Assembly: GCF_002021565.1 (NCBI RefSeq)
Contig: NZ_MSZX01000005.1
Span: 27 to 64,026, forward strand
Direction: 5' to 3'
Source of the DNA: Paenibacillus selenitireducens
GTDB taxonomy: Bacteria > Bacillota > Bacilli > Paenibacillales > Paenibacillaceae
DNA: 64,000 bases
Below, in pieces: positions 34,107 through 42,640 of this stretch; positions within the stretch are counted from its first letter, which is position 1, and each line of letters starts with the position of its first letter. Under the pieces are notes generated by a model. That model was not told the DNA's origin. It worked only from the letters and a program-made list of their open reading frames with translations, and did not search any database. A program made the position numbers and the translations under genes.

Positions 34107-35087
34107 ATGAATATCGTGATTAGACCTATGGTTGTACCTAATGATTATGATGATGTTGTGAAACTGTTCAATGTGGTATCTTCGGAGCTGCTCACCGTAC
34201 AGGAATTGGCGGATGAGGATGCGCTGATCCCTGTTGTCGGGTCGCTAAGTCGTGATGAGGACGGGCGGTTAACAGGTCATGACCGTCCGCGTTGGATCGC
34301 GGAGGACAGTGAGGGGAGAACCCTTGGATATGCACATGCTTGGCGAGCACCGTGGTCATCGCCAGGCGTGTTATATGAGCAAGTGATCGTAGATCCAAGC
34401 GAACGAAATAAAGGGGTAGGAACAGCGCTCTACGACGTGCTTGTGACTTATTCTTCGAAGGTGCAAGCAAGCCGAGTTGTGTTCGATATTCGAGATGATG
34501 ATCCGGCATCTTTGCAATTTGCAACCCGTCGCGGCTATAAACAAGAGCGGCATTTGTTCGAATCACGGATGGAGATCGATGATCGTAGAGGCATGGAGTC
34601 AGCAGAACAAATCCCCTTCCATGACAGTACCTTTCAAATCGTAACCTTGGCCGATATGCCTGGAGAGGAATTTGAGCAGCGGTTATACGATTTGTACCAC
34701 GCAACGCATGAAGATATCCCTGGTTTTGAGGGAGAGTACATGTGGTATAGCGAGTGGCGCAAGCGGACGATCGATAAGGATGATTTTGACAGATCCTTGG
34801 TGATAGTAGCCCTTGATGGAGTTCGTCCAATTGGAGTGGTACAACTGACTGCCCATCCGGAATCACAGAGCCTTTACAACAGCTTCACCGGTGTGGATGC
34901 GGCATATCGTGGTCAAGGCATCGCAAGAGCCATGAAAGTGCAATCCATTCTCGTAGCCTATCAACGCGGATACCGCTATATTCGTACGAACAACGATTCA
35001 CTCAACCTACCTATGCTGAAGATCAATCAAAGCCTTGGATACAAGCCCGTTCCTGGATATTATGCGATGACCCGAAGTTTGAACTAA
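34107..35087 (+). CDS. Double-domain GNAT acetyltransferase
   Basis: 326 residues made of two GNAT folds. The first (about 1-155) has the CoA loop VDPSERNKGVGTALYDVL, the second (about 170-326) VDAAYRGQGIARAMKVQSI and a C-terminal NQSLGYKPVPGYYAMTR. Both CoA loops look intact. Tandem GNATs include mycothiol synthase-like and antibiotic acetyltransferases; the substrate is unknown. Confidence 0.83.
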   Translation: MNIVIRPMVVPNDYDDVVKLFNVVSSELLTVQELADEDALIPVVGSLSRDEDGRLTGHDRPRWIAEDSEGRTLGYAHAWRAPWSSPGVLYEQVIVDPSERNKGVGTALYDVLVTYSSKVQASRVVFDIRDDDPASLQFATRRGYKQERHLFESRMEIDDRRGMESAEQIPFHDSTFQIVTLADMPGEEFEQRLYDLYHATHEDIPGFEGEYMWYSEWRKRTIDKDDFDRSLVIVALDGVRPIGVVQLTAHPESQSLYNSFTGVDAAYRGQGIARAMKVQSILVAYQRGYRYIRTNNDSLNLPMLKINQSLGYKPVPGYYAMTRSLN

Positions 35088-35158
35088 ATGTTTCGCTGCG
35101 TGTAGGACAATTCGGCAGGTCAAATATACAATCTAGGTGGTAATGCGGATCAAAATCA

Positions 35159-35187
35159 ACTCCGTCCATATAGGGACGGGGTTTTTT
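35159..35187 (+). terminator. Rho-independent terminator
   Basis: ACTCCGTCC pairs with GGACGGGGT (one G-U), then six T. Confidence 0.75.
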
Positions 35188-35294
35188 GGGCCAGACTAAC
35201 TTCAACCATGGTATTCTTCCTTTATAATTTGAACTTTACATCATATGTTAATGAGCGAAAAGAAATCCAAACTATATGAAAACGGAGGGTAATC

Positions 35295-35763
35295 ATGAAC
35301 ATCTACATCGTAAGGCACTGTAAGGCAGAAGGACAATCACCAGATGCAAATCTTACCGATGAAGGTTACATACAAGCCGAGAGACTTGCAGAATTTCTGC
35401 ATCATAAAAATATTGAAAGCATCATTTCCAGCCCTTATGTCAGGGCAGTTCAATCCATTTTTCCATCCTAACTGGTATGAAATGCTTCGAAATACTTTTA
35501 TTGACCTTGAATTGTGTTATGAAGGCGGGGAATCAAGTAATGCCGCGATCAAGCGTGCTTTATCTGTCATCACGGATGTAAGAAAAAATGGGGATAACAA
35601 TGTAGTCATTGCTACCCATGGAAACTTAATGTCCTTATTGCTTATGCAATTTGATAATAAACAATTTGGTTTTGAGGAATGGGATGCATTATCCAATCCT
35701 GATGTTTACCATTTATATTTTGATGGTACATCACCAACCATACGGAGAATATGGATGGGTTGA
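35295..35763 (+). pseudogene. Histidine phosphatase (phosphoglycerate mutase-like), internal deletion
   Basis: ATG 35295 behind GGAGGG begins a normal histidine phosphatase: IYIVRHCKAEG (RHG-type motif with RHC), LTDEGYIQAERLAEFL, SIISSPYVRAVQS. The frame then stops at about 35472. The downstream part in another frame resumes at HPNWYEMLRNTFIDLELCYEGGES and NVVIATHGNLMSLLL (second catalytic His) to the C-terminus. Roughly 30 codons are missing near 35460 together with a frame change, so no intact enzyme is made. Confidence 0.85.
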
Positions 35764-35851
35764 TCTAATTGCGAAGAGGCACCGAAGGGTCCTGAAGGTG
35801 TGTCTCGGCAGGTATTCCGAAAGAAGATTACAGAATAAAATTTTTTACCAC

Positions 35852-35968
35852 AATAGAATTTATAAAAGTTTCGACGTATCGAAACTAAAAAATTCTATTT
35901 GGCGATAAAAACTACCTCTAAACGCGGTCGCTCACCTTCGGATGGACCACGATAGAGGTTTTTCTCAT
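35852..35968 (+). repeat. Structured intergenic element, copy A
   Basis: A hairpin (outer AATAGAATTT/AAATTCTATT, inner AGTTTCGA/TCGAAACT) is followed by a conserved block beginning TGGCGATAAAA and containing AAACGCGGTCGCTCA, ending CGATAGAGGTTTTTCTCA. The block can fold through ACCTCTA/TAGAGGT. Copy B is at 50658-50767 on the opposite strand. Confidence 0.75.
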
Positions 35969-36051
35969 ATGTCTAATCAAAACGATAATATTCCATTTAT
36001 AGGTTATACATGATAAACTCTCCATAATCAAATGAAGGTTAGGAGGGGAGC

Positions 36052-37113
36052 TTGTTGGATATTGCTGATATTTCTCAGCGTTTCAAACAATTTTCACAGC
36101 GGGAATGCGAGGGTTCGAGTCCTTTGTATGCGTTATTGGCAAATCGGATCGCAGAAGACAATGAGATCCTTCAATTAGCTGCGTGCTCAAGGGCTAATCA
36201 ACCGATTCCCAACTTGTTCTTGGCTGCTGTGCATTATTTGCTGCTCGATGGTGCTCAACATGGTGTAAGTCAGTATTACGACAGCATCGTACGAGACCCT
36301 CAACCAATAGATCCAGAAACCTACCTTTATCTTCGTGATTTTTGTCTGCAGCATAAAAAAGAAATGATAGAGCTTCTTGAGAATAAACGCGTTCAAACCA
36401 ATGAAGTCAGACGTTGTGCGTATCTGTATCCAAGCTTCTGTCACATCTATGGTAAAACCCACAAGCCGCTATCCCTTATCGAAATTGGAACGAGCGCAGG
36501 TCTACAATTGAATTGGGATAACTATCGGTATTCTTATAATCATACGGAGTGTACATTTGGAGACGATCTATCGAAGGTTCATATTACATCAGAACTGCGA
36601 GGAGCGGGGCTGCCTACTTTGCTAAAGAACAGTCCACCCGTCGTTTACAAGATGGGACTGGATCTTCATCGGAATGATTTGTCCAATCCTGATCATTATT
36701 TGTGGATGAAGGCATTGATTTGGCCGGAGCATCGCGAGAGAGCGGCACTTTTTGATCAAGCTGCGGCATCCATGAACTCGTATCCTTTGCAGATTACTGA
36801 AGGGGATGGGATTGCATTGCTTCCGGATATCCTAAAATCTATCCCTGAAGGGACAACGGTTTGTATTTTTCATACCCATGTTGCGAATCAGATCCCCTAT
36901 GCAGATAAAATGAAATTACTTGCGTATATCCAGCAGCTCGGTCTACAGAGAGATGTTTTTCATCTATACAATAATATGTGGGATTTGGATCTTCATTTAG
37001 ATTATTTCCTGAATGGCGAAGCATTCCATGAAACCTTGGCTGCGGTAGATGGTCATGCGAGATGGTTCGAATGGAAGGGAAAGGGGTGTATTGACCATCA
37101 TCAAACTGTATAA
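36052..37113 (+). CDS. DUF2332 family protein
   Basis: 353 residues. The family pattern is clear: FSQRECEGSSPLYALLANRIAED near the start, NLFLAAVHYLLLDG, LIEIGTSAGLQLNWDNYRY, and a C-terminal half with VCIFHTHVANQIPYADK. The GTSAG segment resembles a SAM-binding loop, but no activity is established for the family. TTG 36052 or TTG 36055 starts behind AGGAGGGG. It overlaps the next gene by 23 nt. Confidence 0.8.
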   Translation: MLDIADISQRFKQFSQRECEGSSPLYALLANRIAEDNEILQLAACSRANQPIPNLFLAAVHYLLLDGAQHGVSQYYDSIVRDPQPIDPETYLYLRDFCLQHKKEMIELLENKRVQTNEVRRCAYLYPSFCHIYGKTHKPLSLIEIGTSAGLQLNWDNYRYSYNHTECTFGDDLSKVHITSELRGAGLPTLLKNSPPVVYKMGLDLHRNDLSNPDHYLWMKALIWPEHRERAALFDQAAASMNSYPLQITEGDGIALLPDILKSIPEGTTVCIFHTHVANQIPYADKMKLLAYIQQLGLQRDVFHLYNNMWDLDLHLDYFLNGEAFHETLAAVDGHARWFEWKGKGCIDHHQTV

Positions 37114-38110
37114 ACATAACTTTTCCTATTTTATTGCAATGAGTATGGTGATCATCTTATTTGACCTTGCGATTCTCCAATCCATTCTATATAGAGAGCA
37201 TGAGCAAATCTTGACGCTCGGTATCACACTAGATTTTGTTGTCGTATTGCCACTATTGCTATACTTCTTTATTTACCGTAGATTGAACAAAAAAATCGTA
37301 TCTATTCTTCCTTTTGTGCTTGTGGGTTATATCGCTGTGGTGTTGCTTGTCCCTGATCCAGGCCAGAAAACGCTTGAAATCGTGAAATACATGCTGATCC
37401 CCATGGAGCTACTGTTTCTTAGTTATGGGATGTATAGAATTTATCAAACCATTAAAAATGATAAGCAGCATCTATCAGAGAACTCCCACCCCATAGAAAC
37501 ACTTCGAAGAAGTCTCGAAGCAACGTTCATTCCATCTAAAATTGCCTCTTTATTTGTTCACGATGTATCTATCTTTTACTACGCTATATTTGCATGGAGG
37601 AAAAAACCATATATACGAGACGGTTCCTCGGCCTATAGTTATCATAAAAATTCGAGTTGGCTTATCACTGTCTTGATGGTCTCGAAAATAATGTTGATTG
37701 AAGGGATTGGTGCTCATCTTCTTCTGATGCAATGGTCGCATCCCGTGGCATGGATTCTATCAATCGGAAACATCTACATCATGATCTTACTCCTTGCCGA
37801 TTATCGGGCGATGTGTTTAAATCCTCTCTTAGTTACAGAACATGAGATCAGGATTCAGTATGGACTTCAAATGTCGTTGTATCTGGATCGAAGTTATATT
37901 GAATCGGTCTCGATGATCAAATATGAGAAATTATCGAAAAGCGAGTGCAAAACATCCGTGATCCCGCTCGTCGTGGAACCCAATGTATGTATTCGTTTGA
38001 AAGATCATGTTACGGTCATGGGGCTGTTTGGGAAGAGCAAGAGGGTTGATCACATCTACCTCTTTTTGGATAAACCTCATGAATTTCAGATGGAATGCCA
38101 AGAGTTGTAG
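37091..38110 (+). CDS. Multi-pass membrane protein of unknown function
   Basis: 339 residues; TTG 37091 follows AAAGGGG and lies inside the end of the DUF2332 gene. There are about six to seven helices, for example FSYFIAMSMVIILFDLAIL, FVVVLPLLLYFFIY and ILSIGNIYIMILLLADY, then a soluble PH-like C-terminal part (about 255-339). Similar Bacillus proteins are sometimes mislabelled beta-carotene monooxygenase. Function unknown; coupling to DUF2332 by overlap is the only clue. Confidence 0.7.
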   Translation: MTIIKLYKHNFSYFIAMSMVIILFDLAILQSILYREHEQILTLGITLDFVVVLPLLLYFFIYRRLNKKIVSILPFVLVGYIAVVLLVPDPGQKTLEIVKYMLIPMELLFLSYGMYRIYQTIKNDKQHLSENSHPIETLRRSLEATFIPSKIASLFVHDVSIFYYAIFAWRKKPYIRDGSSAYSYHKNSSWLITVLMVSKIMLIEGIGAHLLLMQWSHPVAWILSIGNIYIMILLLADYRAMCLNPLLVTEHEIRIQYGLQMSLYLDRSYIESVSMIKYEKLSKSECKTSVIPLVVEPNVCIRLKDHVTVMGLFGKSKRVDHIYLFLDKPHEFQMECQEL

Positions 38111-38138
38111 CCGAATCATGCGTAATCGTAAACGAAGA

Positions 38139-38166
38139 GGGCAACGAATAAATCGTTGTCCTTTTT
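38139..38166 (+). terminator. Rho-independent terminator
   Basis: GGGCAACGA pairs with TCGTTGTCC around AATAA, followed by five T. Confidence 0.75.
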
Positions 38167-38178
38167 GTTTGCGATAAT

Positions 38179-38209
38179 TTGCTGCTGCGCTTAATTACAG
38201 CAGCAATCC
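38179..38209 (-). repeat. Short repeat, copy 1 (possible coding relic)
   Basis: 31 bp starting TTGCTGCTGCGCTTAATTAC matches 26 of 31 bases of 40467-40497 in the same orientation. On the minus strand both read IAAVIKR(S/N)(S/N)K with mostly silent differences. This copy also forms a perfect hairpin (TTGCTGCTG/CAGCAGCAA). Confidence 0.5.
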
Positions 38210-38385
38210 ATTCTGGTGCAGAGGGCTAGGGCTTTCCTGCCAGGAAGTTCTATATGCTGAGATTTCTATAGGATTCTAAGAACATGGTTAATCGTACATT
38301 TTTTGTGTGAAAGGATAGATGTCCACTATTAAAATGTCTTCCCAGCATATCATTGAGTTATGTGAAAATGAAGGAGGAGGACCGC

Positions 38386-39267
38386 TTGAAGATTCGTAAA
38401 GCGATCATTCCAGCAGCGGGTTACGGGACACGGTTTCTTCCAGCTACCAAAGCGATGCCCAAAGAGATGCTGCCGATAATCGACAAACCCACCATACAAT
38501 TTATTATCGAAGAAGCTGTTGCTTCCGGAATCGAAGAAATTCTGATCGTCACCAGCAAAGGGAAGATGGTCATCGAAGATCATTTTGACTCGGCACTGGA
38601 TTTGGAATTCTACTTGGAACAAAAGGGAAACTTTGAGCAACTTCGCAAGGTGAGAGAATTTATAGGGATTGCGGACATTCATTATATTCGCCAATCCGAG
38701 CGCAAAGGACTTGGGCATGCCATCTGGGTTGGACGGAAGTTTATCGGAGAGGAACCTTTCGCCGTGCTGCTTGGAGATACGTTCTTTGAAGCGGATCCGC
38801 CGGCCTTGAAGCAGCTCATTGCAGGCTTCGATAGGTTTCAAACCTCAATTCTAGGAGTTCAAACGGTTGAAGCGGATGCGGTGTCTAGCTACGGTATTGT
38901 TGATGCTAAGCCTTTGAACGAAAAGTTCTCTTATGTGGATCGGTTAGTCGAGAAACCCACCGTCGAAGAATCGCCTTCACGTCTTGCGATGTTAGGCCGC
39001 TATATTTTGACACCCTCCATCTTCGATATTCTAGAGCATCAGCCACCGGGCGTAGGTGGGGAAATCCAACTGACGGACGCTTTGAACCAGTTGCTAACAA
39101 AGCAAGCGGTGTTCACTTGTGAAGTAAACGGACGTTGGCATGATGTGGGTGATCCATTGGGCTATGTCAAAGCGATCCTGGCAATGACGGGATTACGCGA
39201 GGATCTGAAACGGCGTCTTCGTGATGAAATGATAAAGCTTCTGGGAGAGAATAAGGAGCCATTGTGA
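38386..39267 (+). CDS. galU: UTP-glucose-1-phosphate uridylyltransferase
   Basis: 293 residues. Signature KAIIPAAGYGTRFLPATKAMPKEMLPI, then IVTSKGKMVIEDHFD, VLLGDTFFEADPP, YVDRLVEKPTVEESPSRLAMLGRYIL and VNGRWHDVGDPLGYV. It makes UDP-glucose for wall polysaccharide and glycolipid synthesis. TTG 38386 has AAGGAGGAGG 5 nt upstream. It is followed by a GT8 glycosyltransferase, and UDP-glucose could be its donor. Confidence 0.93.
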   Translation: MKIRKAIIPAAGYGTRFLPATKAMPKEMLPIIDKPTIQFIIEEAVASGIEEILIVTSKGKMVIEDHFDSALDLEFYLEQKGNFEQLRKVREFIGIADIHYIRQSERKGLGHAIWVGRKFIGEEPFAVLLGDTFFEADPPALKQLIAGFDRFQTSILGVQTVEADAVSSYGIVDAKPLNEKFSYVDRLVEKPTVEESPSRLAMLGRYILTPSIFDILEHQPPGVGGEIQLTDALNQLLTKQAVFTCEVNGRWHDVGDPLGYVKAILAMTGLREDLKRRLRDEMIKLLGENKEPL

Positions 39268-39313
39268 GACACGGAAATCGGTAACATTATTTGATGGAGA
39301 GGGGATTTATCGA

Positions 39314-40375
39314 ATGATTGAGTTGGCTTTGGCTTTTAATGATATAGATGGAAGCTATGCTGCGCATGCGGCAGTCGTTCTTTCGTCAGTCTTCCGCAAC
39401 ACGAAATCCCAAATGAATATTCATATTTTGCATGATGAAACATTAAGCGAAGAAAATAAGCAAAAACTCGTAAAATTAACAACAAACTATAAGCACGACA
39501 TTCATTTTTATCCGATTACATTTTCTGCTGATTTCTTGGAGGCTTCGGCAGGTGTTAGCGCGATTGGCAAGTGGACGATGGCTAGTATGTACCGTTTGCT
39601 GCTGCCTACATTAATACCGGCAAGTAAAGTGATTTATCTAGATTGCGATGTATTAGTTAACATGGACATTAAGGAGCTGTGGGAAACCGATTTGGGCAGC
39701 TATTATTTAGCCGCAGTTCAGGACCAGGGCGTTCAAGGCGTAGCGGATATGGTTATTGCTTGTGGACTGAATCCAGAGAATTATTTTAATTCTGGGGTTA
39801 TTTTGTTTGGATTAGACAATATCCGCCAAAAAATGAATTGGCACGAAGATATGCTGAACTTTTTGCGGAACTTTCCCATGACAGCCATGCCAGATCAGGA
39901 TGTATTGAACAGTGGTTTCGGCGGGAATTATCTTCCATTGGATGAACGCTATAATTTCACTAACTCCTCAGGTAATGATCATGACCTTAATCATAAAATT
40001 ATCCATTTTGCAGGCGAAGTGAAAGGTTGGGATGCTCATTCTCCTGGCTATCATCTGTATCAGGAATACTTCAATCTAACGCCGTGGATGAATCATACGA
40101 TCGGGCATTCGGTCAAGGATAAGGTTAAACGGAAGATTACAAAGAGCAAGAGTAAAGGCAAGACCGTGGGTTCGAGGTTTCTTGGCTTGAAAGGAAGAAG
40201 AGTACGGAAATCAACTTTAGGTAAATTGCGATTGGCAAGAAGAAGCAAGATAATAAAAACGAAGAAACGGACAAAGATGATTTGGACCCCGTTGAATAAG
40301 ATCACGCCTGTTAAACGGAGAAAGACTAGAAAGCTGATTGTGCCTAGAACGAGGAGAAAAGTTCTGCAGCGGTAA
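39314..40375 (+). CDS. GT8 family glycosyltransferase with long Lys/Arg-rich tail
   Basis: 353 residues. The GT8 domain (about 1-262) has VLSSVFRNTKSQMNIHILHD, the DxD motif in VIYLDCDVLVNMDI, FNSGVILFGLDN, MPDQDVLNSGF and a C-terminal HFAGEVKGWD. The last 87 or so residues contain about 37 Lys or Arg and almost no acidic residues (KRKITKSKSKGKTVGSRF, RRKTRKLIVPRTRRK), which is not part of GT8 enzymes. The tail might bind wall teichoic acid, nucleic acid or the acidic spore surface. Confidence 0.85.
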   Translation: MIELALAFNDIDGSYAAHAAVVLSSVFRNTKSQMNIHILHDETLSEENKQKLVKLTTNYKHDIHFYPITFSADFLEASAGVSAIGKWTMASMYRLLLPTLIPASKVIYLDCDVLVNMDIKELWETDLGSYYLAAVQDQGVQGVADMVIACGLNPENYFNSGVILFGLDNIRQKMNWHEDMLNFLRNFPMTAMPDQDVLNSGFGGNYLPLDERYNFTNSSGNDHDLNHKIIHFAGEVKGWDAHSPGYHLYQEYFNLTPWMNHTIGHSVKDKVKRKITKSKSKGKTVGSRFLGLKGRRVRKSTLGKLRLARRSKIIKTKKRTKMIWTPLNKITPVKRRKTRKLIVPRTRRKVLQR

Positions 40376-40414
40376 CAAAGTGGCTGGAATGGAATTCATT
40401 TAATTTCATAAGCG

Positions 40415-40446
40415 AAAAGCCATCTCAGGTAATTGGAATGGCTTTT
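40415..40446 (+). terminator. Rho-independent terminator
   Basis: AAAAGCCAT (40415-40423) pairs with ATGGCTTTT (40438-40446). Confidence 0.7.
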
Positions 40447-40466
40447 CTTGGTGTTGCGCTGTTTAT

Positions 40467-40497
40467 TTGTTGTTGCGCTTGATCACGGCAGCAATCC
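40467..40497 (-). repeat. Short repeat, copy 2 (possible coding relic)
   Basis: Second copy of the 31-bp element at 38179-38209; on the minus strand it reads RIAAVIKRNNK and a stop. The two copies bracket galU and the GT8 gene, each shortly after a terminator. Confidence 0.5.
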
Positions 40498-40632
40498 TAT
40501 CTTTGCACCATTTCTAGGTCCTGTTTCTCCCATTATCAGCGTATTGTCATCAAGTAATGTGACTATGGGAGAGGGAATATGAAACCGCTGTCGAAAGGAT
40601 ATAACAGATCTTAACGATGGGGGAGAAGACCG

Positions 40633-41478
40633 ATGACTGTGAACAGCACATTAGAAATCGTGGATATACAGACAGGGGAGCGTACCGCGTTAATAACGTT
40701 CGATTACCTGATTGAAGCGCCGAATTGGACAAGCGATGGCAAGCGTCTTATTTATAATAGCCAAGGTCGCCTGTATTCGTTTGATATTGCAACAAGCGAG
40801 AGTACAGTAATCGATTCGAATTATGCGACGCAATGTAATAATGATCATGTCCTATCCCCTGATAACTCCCAGATTGCCATTAGTCATCATACGAAAGAAG
40901 ATGGCAAGTCTCGTATTTATATTCTGCCGCTAGAGGGCGGTGAGCCGGTTCTTGTTACGCCGAAGGCTCCTAGCTATTTGCATGGTTGGTCACCGAATGG
41001 TGCCGAATTGGCTTATTGTGCAGAGCGGAAGGGTCAGTATGATATTTATACGATTCCGGTAGGTGGCGGCGCAGAGGTACAGTTGACAGATACTCCGGGA
41101 CTGGATGATGGGCCTGAATATTCGCCAGACGGACAGTACATTTGGTTCAACTCGGTTCGTACAGGATTGATGCAGGTGTGGAGAATGCGGGCCGATGGCA
41201 GCGAGCAGACGCAGATGACTTTTGATGAGAGCAATAACTGGTTCCCGCATGTTTCTCCAGATGGCGAGGCGGTCGCATACCTTAGTTATCGCAAAGGGGA
41301 TGTTGCGCCTGGCGACCATCCTGCGAATAAGAACGTTGAAATTCGATGGATGGCAAGCACAGGGGGCGAATACCGTACACTGGTGCAGCTTTTTGGAGGA
41401 CAAGGTACGATTAACGTGAATTCATGGTCGCCTGACAGCAAGCAGTTGGCATTTGTAAGTTATCAGGTGAAGGAGTAG
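40633..41478 (+). CDS. TolB-like beta-propeller protein, cytoplasmic
   Basis: 281 residues of WD40-like/TolB repeats: [107 protein letters not shown]. No signal peptide, unlike TolB itself. Binding of a partner or carbohydrate is possible. First gene of a short operon with a deleted APH and a CPT-like kinase. Confidence 0.85.
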   Translation: MTVNSTLEIVDIQTGERTALITFDYLIEAPNWTSDGKRLIYNSQGRLYSFDIATSESTVIDSNYATQCNNDHVLSPDNSQIAISHHTKEDGKSRIYILPLEGGEPVLVTPKAPSYLHGWSPNGAELAYCAERKGQYDIYTIPVGGGAEVQLTDTPGLDDGPEYSPDGQYIWFNSVRTGLMQVWRMRADGSEQTQMTFDESNNWFPHVSPDGEAVAYLSYRKGDVAPGDHPANKNVEIRWMASTGGEYRTLVQLFGGQGTINVNSWSPDSKQLAFVSYQVKE

Positions 41479-41491
41479 GAGGAGAAATCAG

Positions 41492-41851
41492 ATGAACATC
41501 GGGGAACGCATGGGAGAAGGGAAGACGGCCGTTGTTTTTGAATGGGGACGTCATGAAGTAATTAAGGTTTTCCATGATCGCAATGCCGCTGCAGATGTGG
41601 CTAGAAGCGCCATGATCTTAAAATCTACTGCCGTACCTCCACAAGCACCGACGTGGGTCCATCATCGTCCGTACCGTGATGCGTTTCTGCGAACCTATCT
41701 CCAAGCATATATGAAGGATTGTATGCTAACGAATGAGGAAATCGATCGATGGATCATTCCATCCTTAACGGTCCGTATGGAAGAATTAATAGGACATGAA
41801 CAACGAGAGATACTCGATCTATTACGAGAGCATCTGCGAGAAGTAGGATAG
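41492..41851 (+). pseudogene. APH-family phosphotransferase with in-frame loss of the catalytic core
   Basis: The frame is open and has a strong AGGAGGAG binding site, but the protein is 119 residues instead of about 260. It opens like an APH (MNIGERMGEGKTAVVFEWG, nucleotide Lys in EVIKVFHD), then jumps directly to the family C-terminus (DVARSAMILKSTAVPPQAP, RDAFLRTYLQAYM, MEELIGHEQREILDLLREHL). The HGD catalytic loop and DxD metal loop, about 140 residues, are gone. A fold-incomplete, catalytically dead product is expected unless the remnant was recruited for something else. Confidence 0.75.
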
Positions 41852-41879
41852 AGAACAGTCATGATTTAAGGGGGAGCTT

Positions 41880-42482
41880 ATGCGACAAGGAACCGTGATA
41901 TTTCTGAACGGAACATCGAGTGCAGGAAAGACAAGCATTTCTCAGGCCTTATTGCAGACATGTGAAGAGGATTTCATGTATGTATCCGTAGATCATGCGA
42001 TTGCCGGCGTGAATGAGATGTTGCTGCGTATGTATGGGGAGCATGTGTCTGTCGACGAAATCAGAAGCATCGAGAACGATGAAACGATTGAACCCCCAGT
42101 GATATCTTTGTTCCATCACACGATCAAGGCCTTCTCGATGTTAGGTAAGAACGTGATTGTAGATCATGTACTGGTGGAGTCGGGATGGGCGGCGGAATGT
42201 GCTCAATTGCTTCACGAGACGCCGGCATTTCTCATAGGCGTGCGGTGTCCGTTAGATGAGATGGAGCGAAGAGAACGTGATCGGGGGGACCGACCTGTCG
42301 GCCTTGCGAGAGCGCAGTGGGATATCGTACATCAACACCGTACGTATGATCTTGAAGTGAATACGCATACCAACTCGATTCATGCGTGTGCTAAGCTTAT
42401 CACGGAATATGTGCGTCAACATCAACCGGTAGCTTTTAAAGAACTTTACGCAGCAGCTTTAGCCCACAAAAAAATTCTTTGA
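41880..42482 (+). CDS. Chloramphenicol phosphotransferase-like kinase
   Basis: 200 residues. Walker A LNGTSSAGKTSISQALL, VDHAIAGVNEMLLRMYG, VIVDHVLVESGW (catalytic Asp region of CPT enzymes), and FLIGVRCPLDEMERRERDRGDRPVG as LID-like segment. This matches the Streptomyces CPT family, which phosphorylates the 3-OH of chloramphenicol; whether the substrate is conserved is unknown. GGGGGAG precedes ATG, and the stop is within the terminator stem. Confidence 0.82.
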   Translation: MRQGTVIFLNGTSSAGKTSISQALLQTCEEDFMYVSVDHAIAGVNEMLLRMYGEHVSVDEIRSIENDETIEPPVISLFHHTIKAFSMLGKNVIVDHVLVESGWAAECAQLLHETPAFLIGVRCPLDEMERRERDRGDRPVGLARAQWDIVHQHRTYDLEVNTHTNSIHACAKLITEYVRQHQPVAFKELYAAALAHKKIL

Positions 42483-42508
42483 AAAACAACGTTTTTCCAA
42501 AGAATTTC
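42470..42508 (+). terminator. Rho-independent terminator
   Basis: AAATTCTTTG pairs with CAAAGAATTT, extended by AAAAAC/GTTTTT with one bulge. A weaker hairpin with six T (AAACAGTC/GGCTGTTT) follows at about 42559-42590. Confidence 0.7.
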
Positions 42509-42640
42509 GTATGCCGATTTTTATCTAGACCTTATTCAACATCATAACAAATCGTTCAGAAACAGTCTATACTTTAGGCTGTTTTTTCCGTATATTAGGG
42601 TTTGCCGGCCGGCTAAAACCTTTGAGATGGAGTGGTGACG

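Noticed and set aside
34192-34866. 224-codon minus-strand frame opposite the double GNAT
   Set aside because: Shadow of a well-supported gene; no binding site and no family motifs.
35852-35968. Known riboswitch classes for the repeated structured element
   Set aside because: I could not match it to c-di-GMP, c-di-AMP, purine, TPP, M-box, fluoride or guanidine consensus features.
41222-41419. Frames inside the beta-propeller gene
   Set aside because: Shadows of the propeller repeats on either strand.
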